Shown in pieces: positions 25,331 through 36,244 of a DNA stretch of 64,000 nucleotides (position 1 is its first letter; the number at the start of each line of letters is the position of its first letter). Below the pieces are notes generated by a model that saw nothing but the letters and a program-made list of their open reading frames with translations, was not told the DNA's origin and made no database searches. The DNA comes from Microbulbifer bruguierae (GTDB taxonomy: Bacteria; Pseudomonadota; Gammaproteobacteria; Pseudomonadales; Cellvibrionaceae). Position numbers and translations under genes: made by a program. The stretch covers positions 4,321,001-4,385,000 of the forward strand of contig NZ_CP118605.1 in the NCBI RefSeq assembly GCF_029869925.1. The letters are read 5' to 3'.

Positions 25331-25631
25331 TGCCTGGACTCGCCGGCGGCGTTGTGCTGCCGGCACTCGCGGGGTGCTCCCGGTGTGTTCATACGAATGC
25401 TGCCGGGGCGCCCCGTTGTAGTATCTGGCCTACGGCAAGTGCTGTTTATAAACTGATCGATTGGGCTGCCCGGGTAGCCGAAACTACCGTTTATAATTCG
25501 GCCGGATCCGCAAAGGTGTAGGTAAAACCATAGGTAAAGCGCCGGATTTGTTGTAATGTTCGGCGGGCGCGAACCGCAAGCGGGTTGCGTCTCAACACAG
25601 AATTTAGCCCATGACAGTTGAGGACCAAGGG
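25331..25631. other. tsf-pyrH intergenic region
   Basis: No gene. It has a hairpin of GCCGGCGGC/GCTGCCGGC near 25345-25367, a small GGTAG/CTACC stem at 25473-25488 followed by GTTTATAATT, and a TATAAT at 25492-25497 that could be the pyrH -10 box. No good -35 was found, and the small stem might alternatively be a weak tsf terminator. Confidence 0.4.
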
Positions 25632-26369
25632 ATGCCAGGTATTAAAGACCGCAAGTACAAGAGAATCCTGTTAAAGCTCAGCGGAGAAGAGCTGATGGGC
25701 GAGCAGGGGTTTGGAATCAGCCCCAAAGTGCTGGATAAAATGGCACTGGAAATCGGGCAGTTGGTTGGGATTGGTGTACAGGTCGGCCTGGTGGTCGGCG
25801 GTGGCAACCTGTTCCGCGGGGCTGCACTTAATGCCGCAGGCCTGGACCGCGTTACCGGTGACCATATGGGCATGCTGGCGACGGTGATGAACGCATTGGC
25901 CCTGCGTGATGCGCTCGAGCGTTCGAATATTTCTTCCCGGGTCATGTCGTCGATCCAGATGAGCGGTATCGTGGATCATTACGATCGTCGCGCGGCCATC
26001 CGCTATCTTGAACGCGGTGAAGTACTGATCTTCGCTGCGGGTACCGGCAATCCCTTTTTCACCACCGACTCCGCCGCCTGTTTGCGCGGAATTGAGATCG
26101 ATGCGGAACTGGTACTCAAGGCCACAAAGGTTGACGGCGTCTACTCTGCCGATCCGAAATTGGTACCTGATGCCACCCGCTATGACCGCCTCACCTATGA
26201 CGAGGTGCTCGACAAAAAGCTCGGAGTTATGGATTTAACGGCAATCTGCCTCTGCCGCGAACACAATATGCCGGTGCGGGTTTTCCGGATGGACAAGACC
26301 GGAGCGCTGCTGAATATTGTTGTCGGCGGTGAAGAGGGCACACTTATCGAAGAGGATGTGAATCAGTGA
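25632..26369 (+). CDS. pyrH: UMP kinase
   Basis: A 245-residue hexameric kinase converting UMP to UDP, of the bacterial amino-acid-kinase fold. Seen: the ATP/UMP loop [39 protein letters not shown], and the ATP-site [19 protein letters not shown] 25632 is chosen for the AGGA seven bases upstream and the usual family length; an ATG at 25611 lacks a ribosome site. Its stop overlaps the frr start (GTGA), so frr is translationally coupled. Confidence 0.96.
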   Translation: MPGIKDRKYKRILLKLSGEELMGEQGFGISPKVLDKMALEIGQLVGIGVQVGLVVGGGNLFRGAALNAAGLDRVTGDHMGMLATVMNALALRDALERSNISSRVMSSIQMSGIVDHYDRRAAIRYLERGEVLIFAAGTGNPFFTTDSAACLRGIEIDAELVLKATKVDGVYSADPKLVPDATRYDRLTYDEVLDKKLGVMDLTAICLCREHNMPVRVFRMDKTGALLNIVVGGEEGTLIEEDVNQ

Positions 26370-26923
26370 TCAACGACATCAAGAAAGACGCCGAAGGGCG
26401 CATGAGCAAAACCATCGACGCGTTGGGAACCAACTTCAACAAGATTCGCACCGGTCGCGCGCACCCGAGCATTCTCGATGGAATTCAGATTTCCTACTAT
26501 GGTTCAGACACGCCGCTGTCGCAGGTAGCCAATGTCAACGTCGAAGATGCGCGCACCCTGTCGGTCACGCCGTGGGAAAAGAATCTGGTTCCCGACATTG
26601 AAAAGGCAATCATGAAGTCTGATCTCGGTCTGAATCCGAGCACTGCAGGCAGTGTCATTCGTATCCCGATGCCGATGCTGACGGAAGAGACCCGCAAAAA
26701 TTTTATTCGCCAGGCAAAGAGTGAAGCGGAAAACGCCCGTGTTGCCATTCGCAATGTGCGCCGCGATGCACTGGCGGAAGTCAAGGCTTTGGAAAAAGAG
26801 AAGGAAATCTCTGAGGACGATGAGCGTCGTGCAGCGGATGATATTCAGAAGCTGACCGACAAATATATTGCTGAAGTGGAAAAAGCGCTGGCAGCAAAAG
26901 AAAAGGACTTGATGGAAATCTGA
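26366..26923 (+). CDS. frr: Ribosome recycling factor
   Basis: A 185-residue tRNA-shaped factor that, with EF-G, splits post-termination ribosomes. It opens [20 protein letters not shown] and holds the conserved [15 protein letters not shown] and [19 protein letters not shown] segments, the long three-helix bundle with its small beta domain. GTG start overlapping the pyrH stop by four bases. The stop overlaps the uppS start by one base (TGATG), so three genes are coupled. Confidence 0.97.
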   Translation: MINDIKKDAEGRMSKTIDALGTNFNKIRTGRAHPSILDGIQISYYGSDTPLSQVANVNVEDARTLSVTPWEKNLVPDIEKAIMKSDLGLNPSTAGSVIRIPMPMLTEETRKNFIRQAKSEAENARVAIRNVRRDALAEVKALEKEKEISEDDERRAADDIQKLTDKYIAEVEKALAAKEKDLMEI

Positions 26924-27684
26924 TGTCTGTAAGCGGTACTGGTGTGGCAGTGCACGAGCTGGCGGGACCGCGACACGTCGCCATTATCATGGATGGCAAC
27001 GGCCGCTGGGCTGCGCGCAAAGGGCTGTCGCCATCTGCCGGGCACAAAGCTGGTGTTGAGCGGATCCGCGATTTGATCGAGGCCTGCAAAGACCGCGAAA
27101 TCGAAGTGCTCACGCTATTCGCATTTTCCAGTGAAAATTGGCAGCGACCGCCTAAAGAGGTGGAGTTGTTGATGAGTCTGTTCCACTCCTATTTGCGCCG
27201 CGAGGCGCGGCGTATGCAGGAGCAGGGGATTCGACTGCGTGTGATCGGCCGTCGCGACCGCTTTTCTGCACGTTTGCAGCGTGCAATTGCAGACGCAGAG
27301 GACCTCACGGTTGGCGGTACCACGGGTACACTGGTGATCGCTGCGGATTACGGTGGCCAGTGGGATATCGCGCAGGCAGCACGCTCCCTGGCGGAAGAGG
27401 TGGCCAGCGGTGCACGCGCGCCGGAGTCCATTGACGATGCCGCCCTGGGTGAGCGAGTACAGCTGGCGGATCTGCCGGCAGTGGATCTTGTGATCCGCTC
27501 CAGCGGCGAGCAACGCATCAGTAATTTTTTGCTGTGGCAGGCCGCTTATAGTGAATTTTACTTTACCGAAACGCTGTGGCCGGATTTCGGGGTTGCTGAG
27601 CTGGATGCGGCTCTGACAGCTTTTCGGCAGCGGGATCGCCGTTATGGCGGGCGCAGTGAAGATGGGGTTGAGGCGCAGGCGTGA
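26923..27684 (+). CDS. uppS: Undecaprenyl diphosphate synthase (cis-prenyltransferase)
   Basis: A 253-residue enzyme adding eight isoprene units to farnesyl diphosphate to make the C55 carrier of peptidoglycan and O-antigen. Catalytic Asp24 lies in IIMDGNGRWAA, followed by GHKAGVERIRDL and FAFSSENWQRP. The diphosphate-binding motif reads RSSGEQRISNF where most homologues have RTGGEQR, a mild substitution. Translationally coupled to frr. It feeds the envelope cluster downstream. Confidence 0.95.
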   Translation: MSVSGTGVAVHELAGPRHVAIIMDGNGRWAARKGLSPSAGHKAGVERIRDLIEACKDREIEVLTLFAFSSENWQRPPKEVELLMSLFHSYLRREARRMQEQGIRLRVIGRRDRFSARLQRAIADAEDLTVGGTTGTLVIAADYGGQWDIAQAARSLAEEVASGARAPESIDDAALGERVQLADLPAVDLVIRSSGEQRISNFLLWQAAYSEFYFTETLWPDFGVAELDAALTAFRQRDRRYGGRSEDGVEAQA

Positions 27685-27731
27685 TCGTCGGCGTTTTCGA
27701 TTACCCGGTTAAATTGATTAAGGGTTGAACG

Positions 27732-28577
27732 GTGCTAAAACAAAGAATAATTACCGCGCTGGTGTTGGTTGCCTTTTTTCTCGGGCTGCTGTTTTTTGTC
27801 CCCATGCAGTGGTTCTCCATGATCGTGGGCGCGATCATTCTTCTCGGTGGCTGGGAATGGGCCAACCTCTCCAATCTCAATCGCGCTCTGCGCTTTGTGT
27901 TTCTTGCCGCCCTGGGTGCCGCGCTCGTCGGCACTGCCCGCTATGTATTTGATTTCGACTTTTCCACCCCGGATATCGATCACGCTCGGCAAATCCTGGC
28001 GGTCGCCTGTGGTTGGTGGGCGCTTGCATTCCTGTGGGTGCAAGGTTATCCGGCCAGTGCAATGTTGTGGGGCAATCGCTGGGCGCGGGGGCTGATCGGG
28101 CTGGTTGTACTTGTGCCCGCATGGTTGTCGGTAGTGATTTTGCGTGGGCAGGAGCATGGCGCCTGGCTTGTGTTGTTTGTGGTGGCCGTCGTTGTCGCTG
28201 CAGATGTAGGTGCTTACTTTGTCGGACGTAAATTTGGCAAGCACAAGCTGGCGCGGGAAGTCAGCCCGGGTAAGTCATGGGAGGGCTTTTTCGGCGGGCT
28301 GGCTGCATGTCTGGTACTTGCTTTGGCGGTCTCTGTGGCATTTCAGTTACCGTTGAAAAACACGGTGCTGTTCTCGTTCGGCGTGCTGGTAACTGCATTG
28401 GCATCGGTTATCGGTGATCTGGTGGAGAGCATGTTCAAACGCCACCGGGGCATCAAGGACAGTAGCCGGATTCTGCCTGGTCACGGCGGCATTCTGGATC
28501 GGCTCGATAGCCTGACTGCTGCGCTGCCGGTCTTTACCATGGCCGCACTGGCCAGCGAGCTGCCCAAATATCTGTGA
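27732..28577 (+). CDS. cdsA: Phosphatidate cytidylyltransferase (CDP-diglyceride synthase)
   Basis: A 281-residue inner-membrane enzyme with about eight hydrophobic segments. It makes CDP-diacylglycerol from CTP and phosphatidate, the branch point for phospholipids. SPGKSWEGFFGG lies near residue 180, and the C-terminal CDS signature GDLVESMFKRHRGIKDSS followed by LPGHGGILDRLDSL is complete. GTG start at 27732, 47 bases after uppS. Confidence 0.96.
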   Translation: MLKQRIITALVLVAFFLGLLFFVPMQWFSMIVGAIILLGGWEWANLSNLNRALRFVFLAALGAALVGTARYVFDFDFSTPDIDHARQILAVACGWWALAFLWVQGYPASAMLWGNRWARGLIGLVVLVPAWLSVVILRGQEHGAWLVLFVVAVVVAADVGAYFVGRKFGKHKLAREVSPGKSWEGFFGGLAACLVLALAVSVAFQLPLKNTVLFSFGVLVTALASVIGDLVESMFKRHRGIKDSSRILPGHGGILDRLDSLTAALPVFTMAALASELPKYL

Positions 28578-28607
28578 CTGGCATCGGTAACAGATATCTG
28601 TGCCAGT
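28568..28607. repeat. Short direct and inverted repeats at the end of cdsA
   Basis: ATATCTGTG occurs twice 26 bases apart (28568 and 28594). ACTGGCA (28577-28583) pairs with TGCCAGT (28601-28607) around a CAGATATCTG palindrome. It starts at the cdsA stop codon and could form an RNA hairpin in the 164-base spacer before dxr. There is no T-run. Confidence 0.5.
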
Positions 28608-28741
28608 AGCAGTCAAACGCTGTAATTATCAGAAACGAGTAGCTTGTTCCCCTTTCATTGCGACCCGAGCGGTAGCTGAGGGTTGTGGCTTGCGGCGATA
28701 GCTGTCGCGGTCCGGACAGGCTACAGAGGTAAACGGTTTCC

Positions 28742-29929
28742 ATGTACTCCTCTCATCCACAATCAGTCTGTGTACTCGGGTCCACCGGCTCCATTGGTGT
28801 TAGCACGCTTGATGTATTGTCGCGGCACCCGCAGCAATACCGGGTATTTGCGCTGACAGCGAGAGAGCGGGTAGAGGCACTGGCGCAGCAGTGTCGTGAA
28901 TTTCGGCCCCACTATGCGGTTGTGCTGGACGAAACTCGAGCGCAGAGTCTGCGGCAGTCCCTGCGGACAGATGGCATTGAAACCGAAGTCTTGAGCGGTA
29001 TCGAAGGGCTCTGCCAGGTGGCCTCCGACGAGCGGGTCTCAGTGGTCATGGCCGCCATTGTCGGTGCTGCCGGTCTCAAGCCGACCTTGGCGGCGGTAAA
29101 GGCGGGCAAGAAAGTGTTGCTGGCCAACAAAGAATCCCTGGTAATGGCCGGCCCCCTGTTTATGGATGCGCTGGCGCGCAGCGGCGCGCAAATGCTACCT
29201 ATCGACAGTGAGCACAACGCCATTTTCCAGTGTCTGCCCTATCCCTGTGATAGCCTCGATGAAGCGGGAGTGGAGCGGATTCTGCTGACCGGTTCCGGCG
29301 GGCCATTCCGCACTACCGATCCGGCGGCGCTGGAGCGGGTGACTCCGGAAGAGGCTTGCAATCATCCCAACTGGTCCATGGGGCGCAAGATTTCCGTGGA
29401 TTCTGCCACCATGATGAACAAGGGGTTGGAGTTTATCGAAGCCTGTTATCTGTTTCGCGCAGCGCCAGCGGATATTCAGGTGGTGGTCCACCCGCAAAGT
29501 ATCGTGCACTCCATGGTCCAGTATCGAGACGGCTCGCTGCTGGCACAGATGGGCAATCCGGACATGCGCACGCCCATTGCCCATGCACTGGCGTTCCCTC
29601 AGCGTATCGACAGCGGTGTCGCCGCGCTGGATCTGATCGCCCAGGGACGCCTGGATTTCGAGGCGCCGGACGAGGTTCGCTTTCCCTGCTTGCGCCTGGC
29701 GCGGGAAGCGATGGAGGCAGGCGGCAGTGCGCCGACTACCCTGAATGCGGCGAATGAAGTGGCGGTGCAGGCGTTTCTGGATGGGGCGCTACCCTTTACC
29801 GGGATTGCCCGGGTGATAGAAAAGGTCATGAAATCCACGGCAGTGGTTGAACTGACAGACCTGGACGCAGTCGAAAAGGCTGATCAAAAGGCGCGTGAAC
29901 TGGCAGTGGAAATGCTGGCGGCGCTCTAG
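28742..29929 (+). CDS. dxr: 1-deoxy-D-xylulose 5-phosphate reductoisomerase
   Basis: A 395-residue NADPH enzyme making 2-C-methyl-D-erythritol 4-phosphate, the committed MEP-pathway step and target of fosmidomycin. The NADPH loop is [15 protein letters not shown]. Metal and substrate motifs are present: [23 protein letters not shown], and [20 protein letters not shown]. Length is normal. It supplies isoprenoids for the UppS two genes upstream. The preceding spacer of 164 bases is the largest inside this part of the cluster. Confidence 0.96.
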   Translation: MYSSHPQSVCVLGSTGSIGVSTLDVLSRHPQQYRVFALTARERVEALAQQCREFRPHYAVVLDETRAQSLRQSLRTDGIETEVLSGIEGLCQVASDERVSVVMAAIVGAAGLKPTLAAVKAGKKVLLANKESLVMAGPLFMDALARSGAQMLPIDSEHNAIFQCLPYPCDSLDEAGVERILLTGSGGPFRTTDPAALERVTPEEACNHPNWSMGRKISVDSATMMNKGLEFIEACYLFRAAPADIQVVVHPQSIVHSMVQYRDGSLLAQMGNPDMRTPIAHALAFPQRIDSGVAALDLIAQGRLDFEAPDEVRFPCLRLAREAMEAGGSAPTTLNAANEVAVQAFLDGALPFTGIARVIEKVMKSTAVVELTDLDAVEKADQKARELAVEMLAAL

Positions 29930-29980
29930 GCGCCGGTACAGGCTCACCGCTTATCAATGAGATCAAAGTAAACTGACTTC

Positions 29981-31339
29981 ATGCTAGATATCTTACAAAC
30001 CGCAGTTTGGGCACTGGTGGCCCTCGGTGTACTTGTGAGCTTCCACGAGTTCGGCCACTTTATTGTGGCGCGCTGGTGTGGGGTAAAAGTATTGCGTTTT
30101 TCCGTGGGCTTTGGCCGCCGCCTGGTATCCCGCTACGACCGCCACGGTACCGAATTCACTGTTGCCGCTATTCCCCTGGGCGGCTATGTAAAGATGCTGG
30201 ATGAGCGGGAAGGCAATGTCGCGCCGGAAGAGCTGGACCGAGCCTTCAACCGTAAAAGTGTCTGGGCTCGTATGGCGATTGCGGCGGCGGGACCAGTAGC
30301 CAATTTTCTGCTGGCGATTGTGCTCTTCTGGGGTGTATTTCTCGGTGGAACTTCCGGCCCGGTGCCGGTGGTGGATGAAGTGGAAGCCGGCAGCCTCGCG
30401 GCCTACGCGGGGCTGGAGAAAGGCCAGGAAATCCTTGCTATCGACGATCAGCCCACTCCCACCTGGCAGGCGCTGAACTGGCAGCTTGCCAAACGCCTTG
30501 GGGAGAGTGGCGATATCAAATTTTCCGTACGCTACCCGGACTCGACCCTTGAATACCATATGTATGCGGATATCGACAGCTGGCTGTCCGGTAGGGAAGT
30601 AGCGGATCCTCTGAAGGAAATCGGCGTCAAATTGTGGGTGCCACAGGTCAGTATGACGCTGTCCCAGGTGGTGTCGGGAAGCCCCGCGGAGCGCGGTGGC
30701 TTGCAAGTGGGCGACGAAATTGTTGCCAGTGACGGACGGGACTTTACCACCTGGGATAGCTGGACAAGCTATATCAAAGCACGCCCGGAGCAGGCGGTAG
30801 CTGTTACCGTGGTCCGCGATGGTGCGGAGCGGAGCTTCACGCTTACCCCGGACGAGGTCGTTCTCGATAACGGTGAACGCATTGGCCGTATCGGTGTGTT
30901 GCCGACGGCAGCATCATGGCCTGAAGACAAGGTGCGTCGGTACCACTACGGTCTTCTTGGGGCCCTGAGTAAGGGGCTTGATGAGACCTGGAACAAAACG
31001 GCCTTTACTCTGGATAGTCTGAAGAAGCTGCTATTCGGACAGTTGTCCACCCGTAACTTGAGTGGCCCCATCACCATTGCTAAAGTGGCCGGCACCTCGG
31101 CGGACGCCGGCTGGCAATCCTTCCTCTCGTTGCTGGCTCTATTGAGTATCAGTCTCGGTGTGTTGAACCTGCTGCCCATCCCGGTGCTCGATGGTGGGCA
31201 TCTCCTTTACTACGGTATTGAGGCCATAAAAGGTTCTCCGGTATCGGAGAAGGTGCAGATGATTGGTATGCAGGTGGGGATGGCGATGGTGCTGGGGATC
31301 ATGGCCCTGGCGCTGTACAACGATATTTTGCGCCTGTAG
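29981..31339 (+). CDS. rseP: Site-2 zinc metalloprotease RseP
   Basis: A 452-residue inner-membrane protease that cuts RseA within the membrane to release sigma-E, and clears signal peptides. The zinc motif HEFGH is at residues 22-26 in the first membrane helix, followed by GFGRRLV. Two tandem PDZ domains lie in the periplasm (around residues 115-290), and the third metal ligand lies in LPIPVLDGGHLL near the C-terminus. Its position directly before bamA is conserved and links envelope-stress signalling with outer-membrane assembly. Confidence 0.95.
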   Translation: MLDILQTAVWALVALGVLVSFHEFGHFIVARWCGVKVLRFSVGFGRRLVSRYDRHGTEFTVAAIPLGGYVKMLDEREGNVAPEELDRAFNRKSVWARMAIAAAGPVANFLLAIVLFWGVFLGGTSGPVPVVDEVEAGSLAAYAGLEKGQEILAIDDQPTPTWQALNWQLAKRLGESGDIKFSVRYPDSTLEYHMYADIDSWLSGREVADPLKEIGVKLWVPQVSMTLSQVVSGSPAERGGLQVGDEIVASDGRDFTTWDSWTSYIKARPEQAVAVTVVRDGAERSFTLTPDEVVLDNGERIGRIGVLPTAASWPEDKVRRYHYGLLGALSKGLDETWNKTAFTLDSLKKLLFGQLSTRNLSGPITIAKVAGTSADAGWQSFLSLLALLSISLGVLNLLPIPVLDGGHLLYYGIEAIKGSPVSEKVQMIGMQVGMAMVLGIMALALYNDILRL

Positions 31340-31416
31340 CCAAAATTTCGGGTGCGTTGAAATTGAACGGGCGGGTAGCCCGGCTGGAATTGCGAATAAA
31401 AACTCGGATTTAGTAG

Positions 31417-33987
31417 ATGAAAAATTTCCTGAAAGCGGCCTCGCTTGGTCTGGCTTTGCCAATCGCCGCTTACGCCCAGTCGTTTGTGGTCAATGATATC
31501 CGCGTTGAAGGTCTTCAGCGGGTTTCAGCGGGCACCGTGTTTGCCGCTTTGCCGGTGCGGGTGGGGGATCAGATCGAGAGTCTGGAAATCCAGAGTGCCA
31601 CCCGCGCACTGTTCCGAACCGGTTACTTCCAGGACATCCAGATTGGTCGTGAAAGCGGCGTGCTGGTCATTACGGTGCGCGAACGCCCGGCGATCTCGAA
31701 GATCGAGATTACCGGTAACAAAGCGATCAAAAGCGAAGATCTGCTGAAGGGCATGAGTGACAATGGTCTCGCTGAAGGTCAGATTTTCAAGCGCGCGACC
31801 CTGGAAGGACTGGCGCAGGAACTACAGCGTCAATATGTTGCGCAGGGGCGCTACGGCGCCAGCGTAAAGACCGAAGTGAAGGAGTTGCCGCGCAACCAGG
31901 TGGAACTGAAGGTTGTGGTGGATGAAGGCTCCGTCGCTGCCATCAAGCACATCAATGTTGTCGGTAACCGCGCCTTCTCTGACAGCGAGCTCGCAGAAAT
32001 CTTCGAACTGCAGACCACCGGCTGGTTGTCGTGGTTGAACAGTGACGATAAATACTCCCGGGAAAAACTGACCGGGGATCTGGAGCGCCTGGAATCCTAC
32101 TATCTTGATCGAGGTTATCTCGAGTTCAAGATTGACTCTACCCAAGTATCTCTGAGCCCTGATAAGCAAAGTGTTTTTATCACCGTGAATATCACCGAAG
32201 GTGATGTCTACACGGTTTCCGACGTGGAACTCGCCGGCGATCCAGTGGTGTCGGAAGAAGAAATCCGTCGCCTGTTGCTGGTGCGTAAAGGGCAGACATT
32301 CTCTCAGGTGCTGATGACCACCACCTCGGATTACATTACCAAGCGTCTGGGGAACGAGGGTTATACCTTTGCTGAAGTCAATGGTATGCCGGAGGCCAAT
32401 GAAGAGGATAAAACCGTAAAGGTTACTTTCTTTATCGATCCGGGTAAGCGCGCCTATGTGCGCCGCATTGATTTCCGGGGCAACACGCGTACTTCTGATG
32501 ACGTGTTGCGCCGCGAGATGCGTCAGATGGAGTCCGCATCGGCATCTTCAGCACGTATTGAGCAGTCCAAGGTACGTCTGGAGCGCCTTGGCTTTTTCAA
32601 AGAAGTGCAGGTCGAAACCACCGAAGTACCAGGTACTTCGGATCAGATTGATGTGGAATACACTGTAGAGGAGCAGCCCTCCGGTACCATTGGCGGCACT
32701 GTTGGATATGCTCAGGGCAGCGGTCTGGTACTGGGCGCTAATGTTCAGGAAAACAACTGGCTAGGTACCGGTAAGTCCGTCGGTTTTGCGGTGAATACCT
32801 CTACCTACCAGACGGTGATCAATTTTTCCTATACCGATCCGTACTTTACTCCGGATGGTGTCAGTCGTGGTTTCAACGTGTTTTACCAGGAACGCGATTA
32901 TTCCGAGATCAACCTGTCTAGCTATAACACCACTACCTATGGTGCAGGCCTGAGCTTCGGTTATCCGATTTCAGAAATCTCCCGGGTTGGGCTGAATATC
33001 GGTTTTAACCATATGGAACTGAGTACCCACAGCAGCTCAGTGCAGGAAATCAAGGATAGTCCGCTGCCCCTTGATTATGTCACCGGTGAAATTAACCGGG
33101 ATGATTTGGAGGCTATCCGGGCTGAACTGGGAGAAGCCAAAACCGACGGCGTAGCCCTTGATCTGAGCATGCCTATCGGGCCGGATTTTTTGAATAATGA
33201 TCCCGATGGTTTTGTCGATTTGTACGGGGATGAATTTGACACCTGGTCCGTGACTTCTTCCTATGCCCGGTCGACATTGAACCGCGGTATTCTTGCGACC
33301 CGTGGTGCCTCGCAGCGCGCATCTATTGAGGTGGCTCTGCCCGGTGGTGACCTCGAGTACTACAAACTCATATATACCGCCCAGTATTTTCGTCCGCTGA
33401 CCAGGGATCTCACTTTGCGTCTTCGCACCCGCCTCGGGTATGCGGAGGGGTATGGCGATATCGATGAGCTGCCATTTTTTGAAAATTTTTACGGTGGTGG
33501 TTTTGGCTCTGTGCGAGGGTTTGAGCGAAACACCCTTGGGCCGCGTTCGACTCCAGCAGTAAGTTATATCCCTGAACCATGTGCGGTGAATGCGGAGGGT
33601 GACACGTCTAAGTATTGCTACGTCCTGGATGACAGCACCGGTGAGTTTGTAACAACGGATCCCTCGCGTAGGCCGCAACCTTTTGGTGGCAATATTCTCG
33701 TTGAGGGTAGTGCGGAAGTGATTTTCCCGATTCCATTTGTAAAAGATCAGCGCTCCATGCAGTCCGCATTTTTTATTGATGCCGGTAATGTTTTCAGCAG
33801 CAACTGTGGCGAATCTCAGCTCAACTGTTACGATATCGACGTCGATTACATCAACGTGTCCGCGGGTATCGGCCTGACCTGGATTACCGGGTTTGGCCCG
33901 CTAACGTTCAGTCTTTCCAAGGCCCTGCGTGAAAATGAGGATGACGATGTGGAAGTGTTCCAGTTCTCTCTGGGTAACAGCTTCTGA
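31417..33987 (+). CDS. bamA: Outer membrane protein assembly factor BamA
   Basis: An 856-residue Omp85 insertase. Residues 1-21 are a signal peptide ending AYA-QS. Five POTRA domains follow (about 23-425), then a 16-strand barrel (about 430-856) ending in the recognition sequence FSLGNSF. The loop-6 motif [10 protein letters not shown] is present. It is about 50 residues longer than E. coli BamA. An acidic insertion lies near residues 547-608, and two loop segments carry cysteine pairs (near 720-734 and 797-805), which are unusual. Essential gene, placed between rseP and skp. Confidence 0.95.
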   Translation: MKNFLKAASLGLALPIAAYAQSFVVNDIRVEGLQRVSAGTVFAALPVRVGDQIESLEIQSATRALFRTGYFQDIQIGRESGVLVITVRERPAISKIEITGNKAIKSEDLLKGMSDNGLAEGQIFKRATLEGLAQELQRQYVAQGRYGASVKTEVKELPRNQVELKVVVDEGSVAAIKHINVVGNRAFSDSELAEIFELQTTGWLSWLNSDDKYSREKLTGDLERLESYYLDRGYLEFKIDSTQVSLSPDKQSVFITVNITEGDVYTVSDVELAGDPVVSEEEIRRLLLVRKGQTFSQVLMTTTSDYITKRLGNEGYTFAEVNGMPEANEEDKTVKVTFFIDPGKRAYVRRIDFRGNTRTSDDVLRREMRQMESASASSARIEQSKVRLERLGFFKEVQVETTEVPGTSDQIDVEYTVEEQPSGTIGGTVGYAQGSGLVLGANVQENNWLGTGKSVGFAVNTSTYQTVINFSYTDPYFTPDGVSRGFNVFYQERDYSEINLSSYNTTTYGAGLSFGYPISEISRVGLNIGFNHMELSTHSSSVQEIKDSPLPLDYVTGEINRDDLEAIRAELGEAKTDGVALDLSMPIGPDFLNNDPDGFVDLYGDEFDTWSVTSSYARSTLNRGILATRGASQRASIEVALPGGDLEYYKLIYTAQYFRPLTRDLTLRLRTRLGYAEGYGDIDELPFFENFYGGGFGSVRGFERNTLGPRSTPAVSYIPEPCAVNAEGDTSKYCYVLDDSTGEFVTTDPSRRPQPFGGNILVEGSAEVIFPIPFVKDQRSMQSAFFIDAGNVFSSNCGESQLNCYDIDVDYINVSAGIGLTWITGFGPLTFSLSKALRENEDDDVEVFQFSLGNSF

Positions 33988-34100
33988 TCATTGATTGCCC
34001 TTTGCTGTCCGATCGTGGCGGTATGAGGGTAGTTAGTGGACTTCATAATAACGGGCGCTCGGATGGGCGCCGGCAATTTACAGAGATACGGAGAACTAAC

Positions 34101-34616
34101 GTGTTCAAATTTGTAAAAGTAAGTGCGATTTTGCTGGCAGGTCTGCTGTTTTCTGGTGCTGCCGCGGCGCAAACCAAAGTGGCTGTCGTCAATATTCAGG
34201 CAGCCATCATGAGCACAGAAAAAGCGTCCTCCAAAATCAACGCCCTGAAAACCAGTTCCGAATACTCCCAGTTGCAGAACAGCGCTGAAGGCATTCGTTC
34301 GGAAGTGCAGAAAATGGCGGAAGACGCACAGAAAAATGGTGTGACCTGGTCTGATGAACAAAAAGCCGAGCATCAGCGCAAAATGAACTTCAAGCGCTCG
34401 GACTTTGAAACGGCAGTAAAAAAACTGCGCGCTATAGAAGGACAGGCCGTTCAGGATATCCAGAAAGATCTGTTGCCCAAGGCCAAGACCGTGCTGGAAG
34501 AAATCATTAAAGAGCGCAAACTGGACCTGGTGCTGGATGCCAATGCCGCGGTTTATGCCGGCGCTGAAGCAAGTCTTACCGAAGATCTGGTCAAGCGTCT
34601 TAACGCCGCAAAATAA
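34101..34616 (+). CDS. skp: Periplasmic chaperone Skp (OmpH)
   Basis: A 171-residue trimeric jellyfish-shaped chaperone that carries unfolded outer-membrane proteins to BamA. The signal peptide ends GAAAAQ, the body domain starts [12 protein letters not shown], and a charged coiled-coil tentacle region covers about residues 50-120. GTG 34101 has GGAGA seven bases upstream; a longer reading from 34002 adds a non-conserved leader and would bury the signal peptide. It sits between bamA and lpxD, the standard order. Confidence 0.92.
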   Translation: MFKFVKVSAILLAGLLFSGAAAAQTKVAVVNIQAAIMSTEKASSKINALKTSSEYSQLQNSAEGIRSEVQKMAEDAQKNGVTWSDEQKAEHQRKMNFKRSDFETAVKKLRAIEGQAVQDIQKDLLPKAKTVLEEIIKERKLDLVLDANAAVYAGAEASLTEDLVKRLNAAK

Positions 34617-34639
34617 CCTCGCTGCAAGAGACTGTCAGT

Positions 34640-35719
34640 ATGAGCGAACAGCTGACACTGGCTCAGTTGGCTGAGAAACTGGGCGCTGAGTTGCGCCTGG
34701 TGAATGGGGCCAGTGGCAATCAAATCCCCACTGGCCTCAATACTTTACAGGATGCCGGTGAAAATCAGGTCAGTTTTCTCGCCAGTGCAAATTACCGCCG
34801 CTTTTTGGCGGAGACCCGGGCGTGTGCAGTATTAGTGACAGCCGACCAGGCTGAAGCCTGTCCTGTGTCGGCACTGGTGGTCGCCAATCCTTACCTGGCC
34901 TTTGCCCAGGCGACGGCCATTTACGATGACGCTCCGCGATATGCGCCGGGTATCGACGCCACCGCGTCGGTTCATCCAACGGCGGAGGTTCACGAGAGTG
35001 CCGCTATTGGTCCCGGAACCGTCATCGAGAAGGATGTGAAGGTTGCGGCGGGCGTTGTTATTGGTCCCGGCTGTGTTGTAGGTGCCGGAAGTGAAATTGG
35101 TGCGCGCTCCAGGTTGTTTCCTGGTGTGGTTGTCTATCACGGCTGCTACATCGGCACCGACTGTATAGTGCACGCCAACACCGTTATTGGTGCGGATGGT
35201 TTCGGTTTTGCTCCCAGTGAAGGGCGGTGGAATAAAATTCATCAGCTCGGTGGTGTGGAAATCTCTGATCAAGTGGAGATAGGGGCCTGCAGCTGCATTG
35301 ATCGCGGGGCTCTCGGTAACACGGTGATCGGCCGGGGTGTCAAGATCGACAATATGGTGCAGATCGCGCACAATGTGCAGATCGGTGACTATACAGCCAT
35401 GGCTGCGTGCTCCGCGGTTGCGGGTAGTACGGTAATTGGCAAACAGTGCACCATTGCCGGTGGCGTAGGTATCGTAGGCCATCTGACCATTGCCGACCGC
35501 ACCCATGTTACTGCCCGCACGCTGGTTACCAAGTCCATTGAAAACGCCGGCTCCTATTCCAGCGGCACGCCGTTTTCGGAAAGTCGCGCTTGGCGTCGCA
35601 ATGCGGTGCGCTACGGGCAGCTGGATCAGATGGCCCGTCGCTTGAGAGAGCTGGAGACTACGCTTGCAATGCTGTCGACAGAGACTTCAACGGAGTCACA
35701 GGCATCCGGTTCCGAGTAG
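34640..35719 (+). CDS. lpxD: UDP-3-O-(3-hydroxyacyl)glucosamine N-acyltransferase
   Basis: A 359-residue acyltransferase for the third lipid A step, using a 3-hydroxyacyl-ACP donor. The N-terminal uridine-binding domain ([13 protein letters not shown] and [12 protein letters not shown]) is followed by a left-handed beta-helix of hexapeptides from about residue 110. The presumed catalytic histidine lies in [16 protein letters not shown], and the helical ACP-binding tail begins [14 protein letters not shown]. Length slightly exceeds the usual 340-350. Confidence 0.96.
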   Translation: MSEQLTLAQLAEKLGAELRLVNGASGNQIPTGLNTLQDAGENQVSFLASANYRRFLAETRACAVLVTADQAEACPVSALVVANPYLAFAQATAIYDDAPRYAPGIDATASVHPTAEVHESAAIGPGTVIEKDVKVAAGVVIGPGCVVGAGSEIGARSRLFPGVVVYHGCYIGTDCIVHANTVIGADGFGFAPSEGRWNKIHQLGGVEISDQVEIGACSCIDRGALGNTVIGRGVKIDNMVQIAHNVQIGDYTAMAACSAVAGSTVIGKQCTIAGGVGIVGHLTIADRTHVTARTLVTKSIENAGSYSSGTPFSESRAWRRNAVRYGQLDQMARRLRELETTLAMLSTETSTESQASGSE

Positions 35720-35760
35720 CGGACCCGGTTCAAGTTAAACAATCAGATTTTATTAGTTAA

Positions 35761-35783
35761 TTCGGGGCGTTCGGCGCCCCGAA
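35761..35783 (+). other. Hairpin in the fabZ leader
   Basis: A perfect nine-base stem TTCGGGGCG/CGCCCCGAA with a five-base loop, 24 bases before the fabZ start. It lacks a T-run, so it is not a standard terminator. It could be a processing site or a translation-modulating element that balances fatty acid against lipid A synthesis. Confidence 0.5.
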
Positions 35784-35806
35784 GTGGTTTCTGGGGACAA
35801 ATCGCC

Positions 35807-36244
35807 ATGATGGACGTACAGGAAATTCGTCAATACCTGCCGCACCGCTATCCTTTCCTTCTGGTAGACCGGGTTGTCGAACTGGAGAAGGGTAAGTCGA
35901 TCACAGGCTACAAAAACATCTCGATCAACGAGGAAGTATTCAACGGTCATTTTCCTGAGATGCCGATTTTTCCCGGTGTCATGATCGTAGAAGCGCTGGC
36001 GCAGGTTTCCGGTATCCTGGGCTTCAAGACCCTTGATCAAAAGCCTGCAGACGGATATCTCTACTTGTTTGCCGGTATCGACAACGTGCGTTTCAAGCGT
36101 CAGGTGGTCCCGGGTGATCGCCTGCAGCTGGAGTCCCAGGTGATTTCAGAGCGCCGCGGTATCTGGAAATTTGCCGGGAAAGCCAGCGTCGATGGCGAGT
36201 TGGCGGCATCCGCAGATATTCTTTGTGCGGTTAAAAAAATCTGA
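35807..36244 (+). CDS. fabZ: 3-hydroxyacyl-[acyl-carrier-protein] dehydratase FabZ
   Basis: A 145-residue hot-dog-fold dehydratase in fatty acid elongation. It competes with LpxA/LpxD for 3-hydroxyacyl-ACP. Active-site residues are His48 and Glu62 in [20 protein letters not shown], and the N-terminal [11 protein letters not shown] is typical. A GGGGA precedes the double ATG; starting at the second ATG removes one residue. It lies between lpxD and lpxA as in most gammaproteobacteria, but with 176 bases to lpxA. Confidence 0.97.
   Translation: MMDVQEIRQYLPHRYPFLLVDRVVELEKGKSITGYKNISINEEVFNGHFPEMPIFPGVMIVEALAQVSGILGFKTLDQKPADGYLYLFAGIDNVRFKRQVVPGDRLQLESQVISERRGIWKFAGKASVDGELAASADILCAVKKI

Noticed and set aside
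34038..34065. Sigma-E promoter before skp
   Set aside because: GGACTT is a partial -35 match, but the -10 region does not fit the TCTGA-like consensus.
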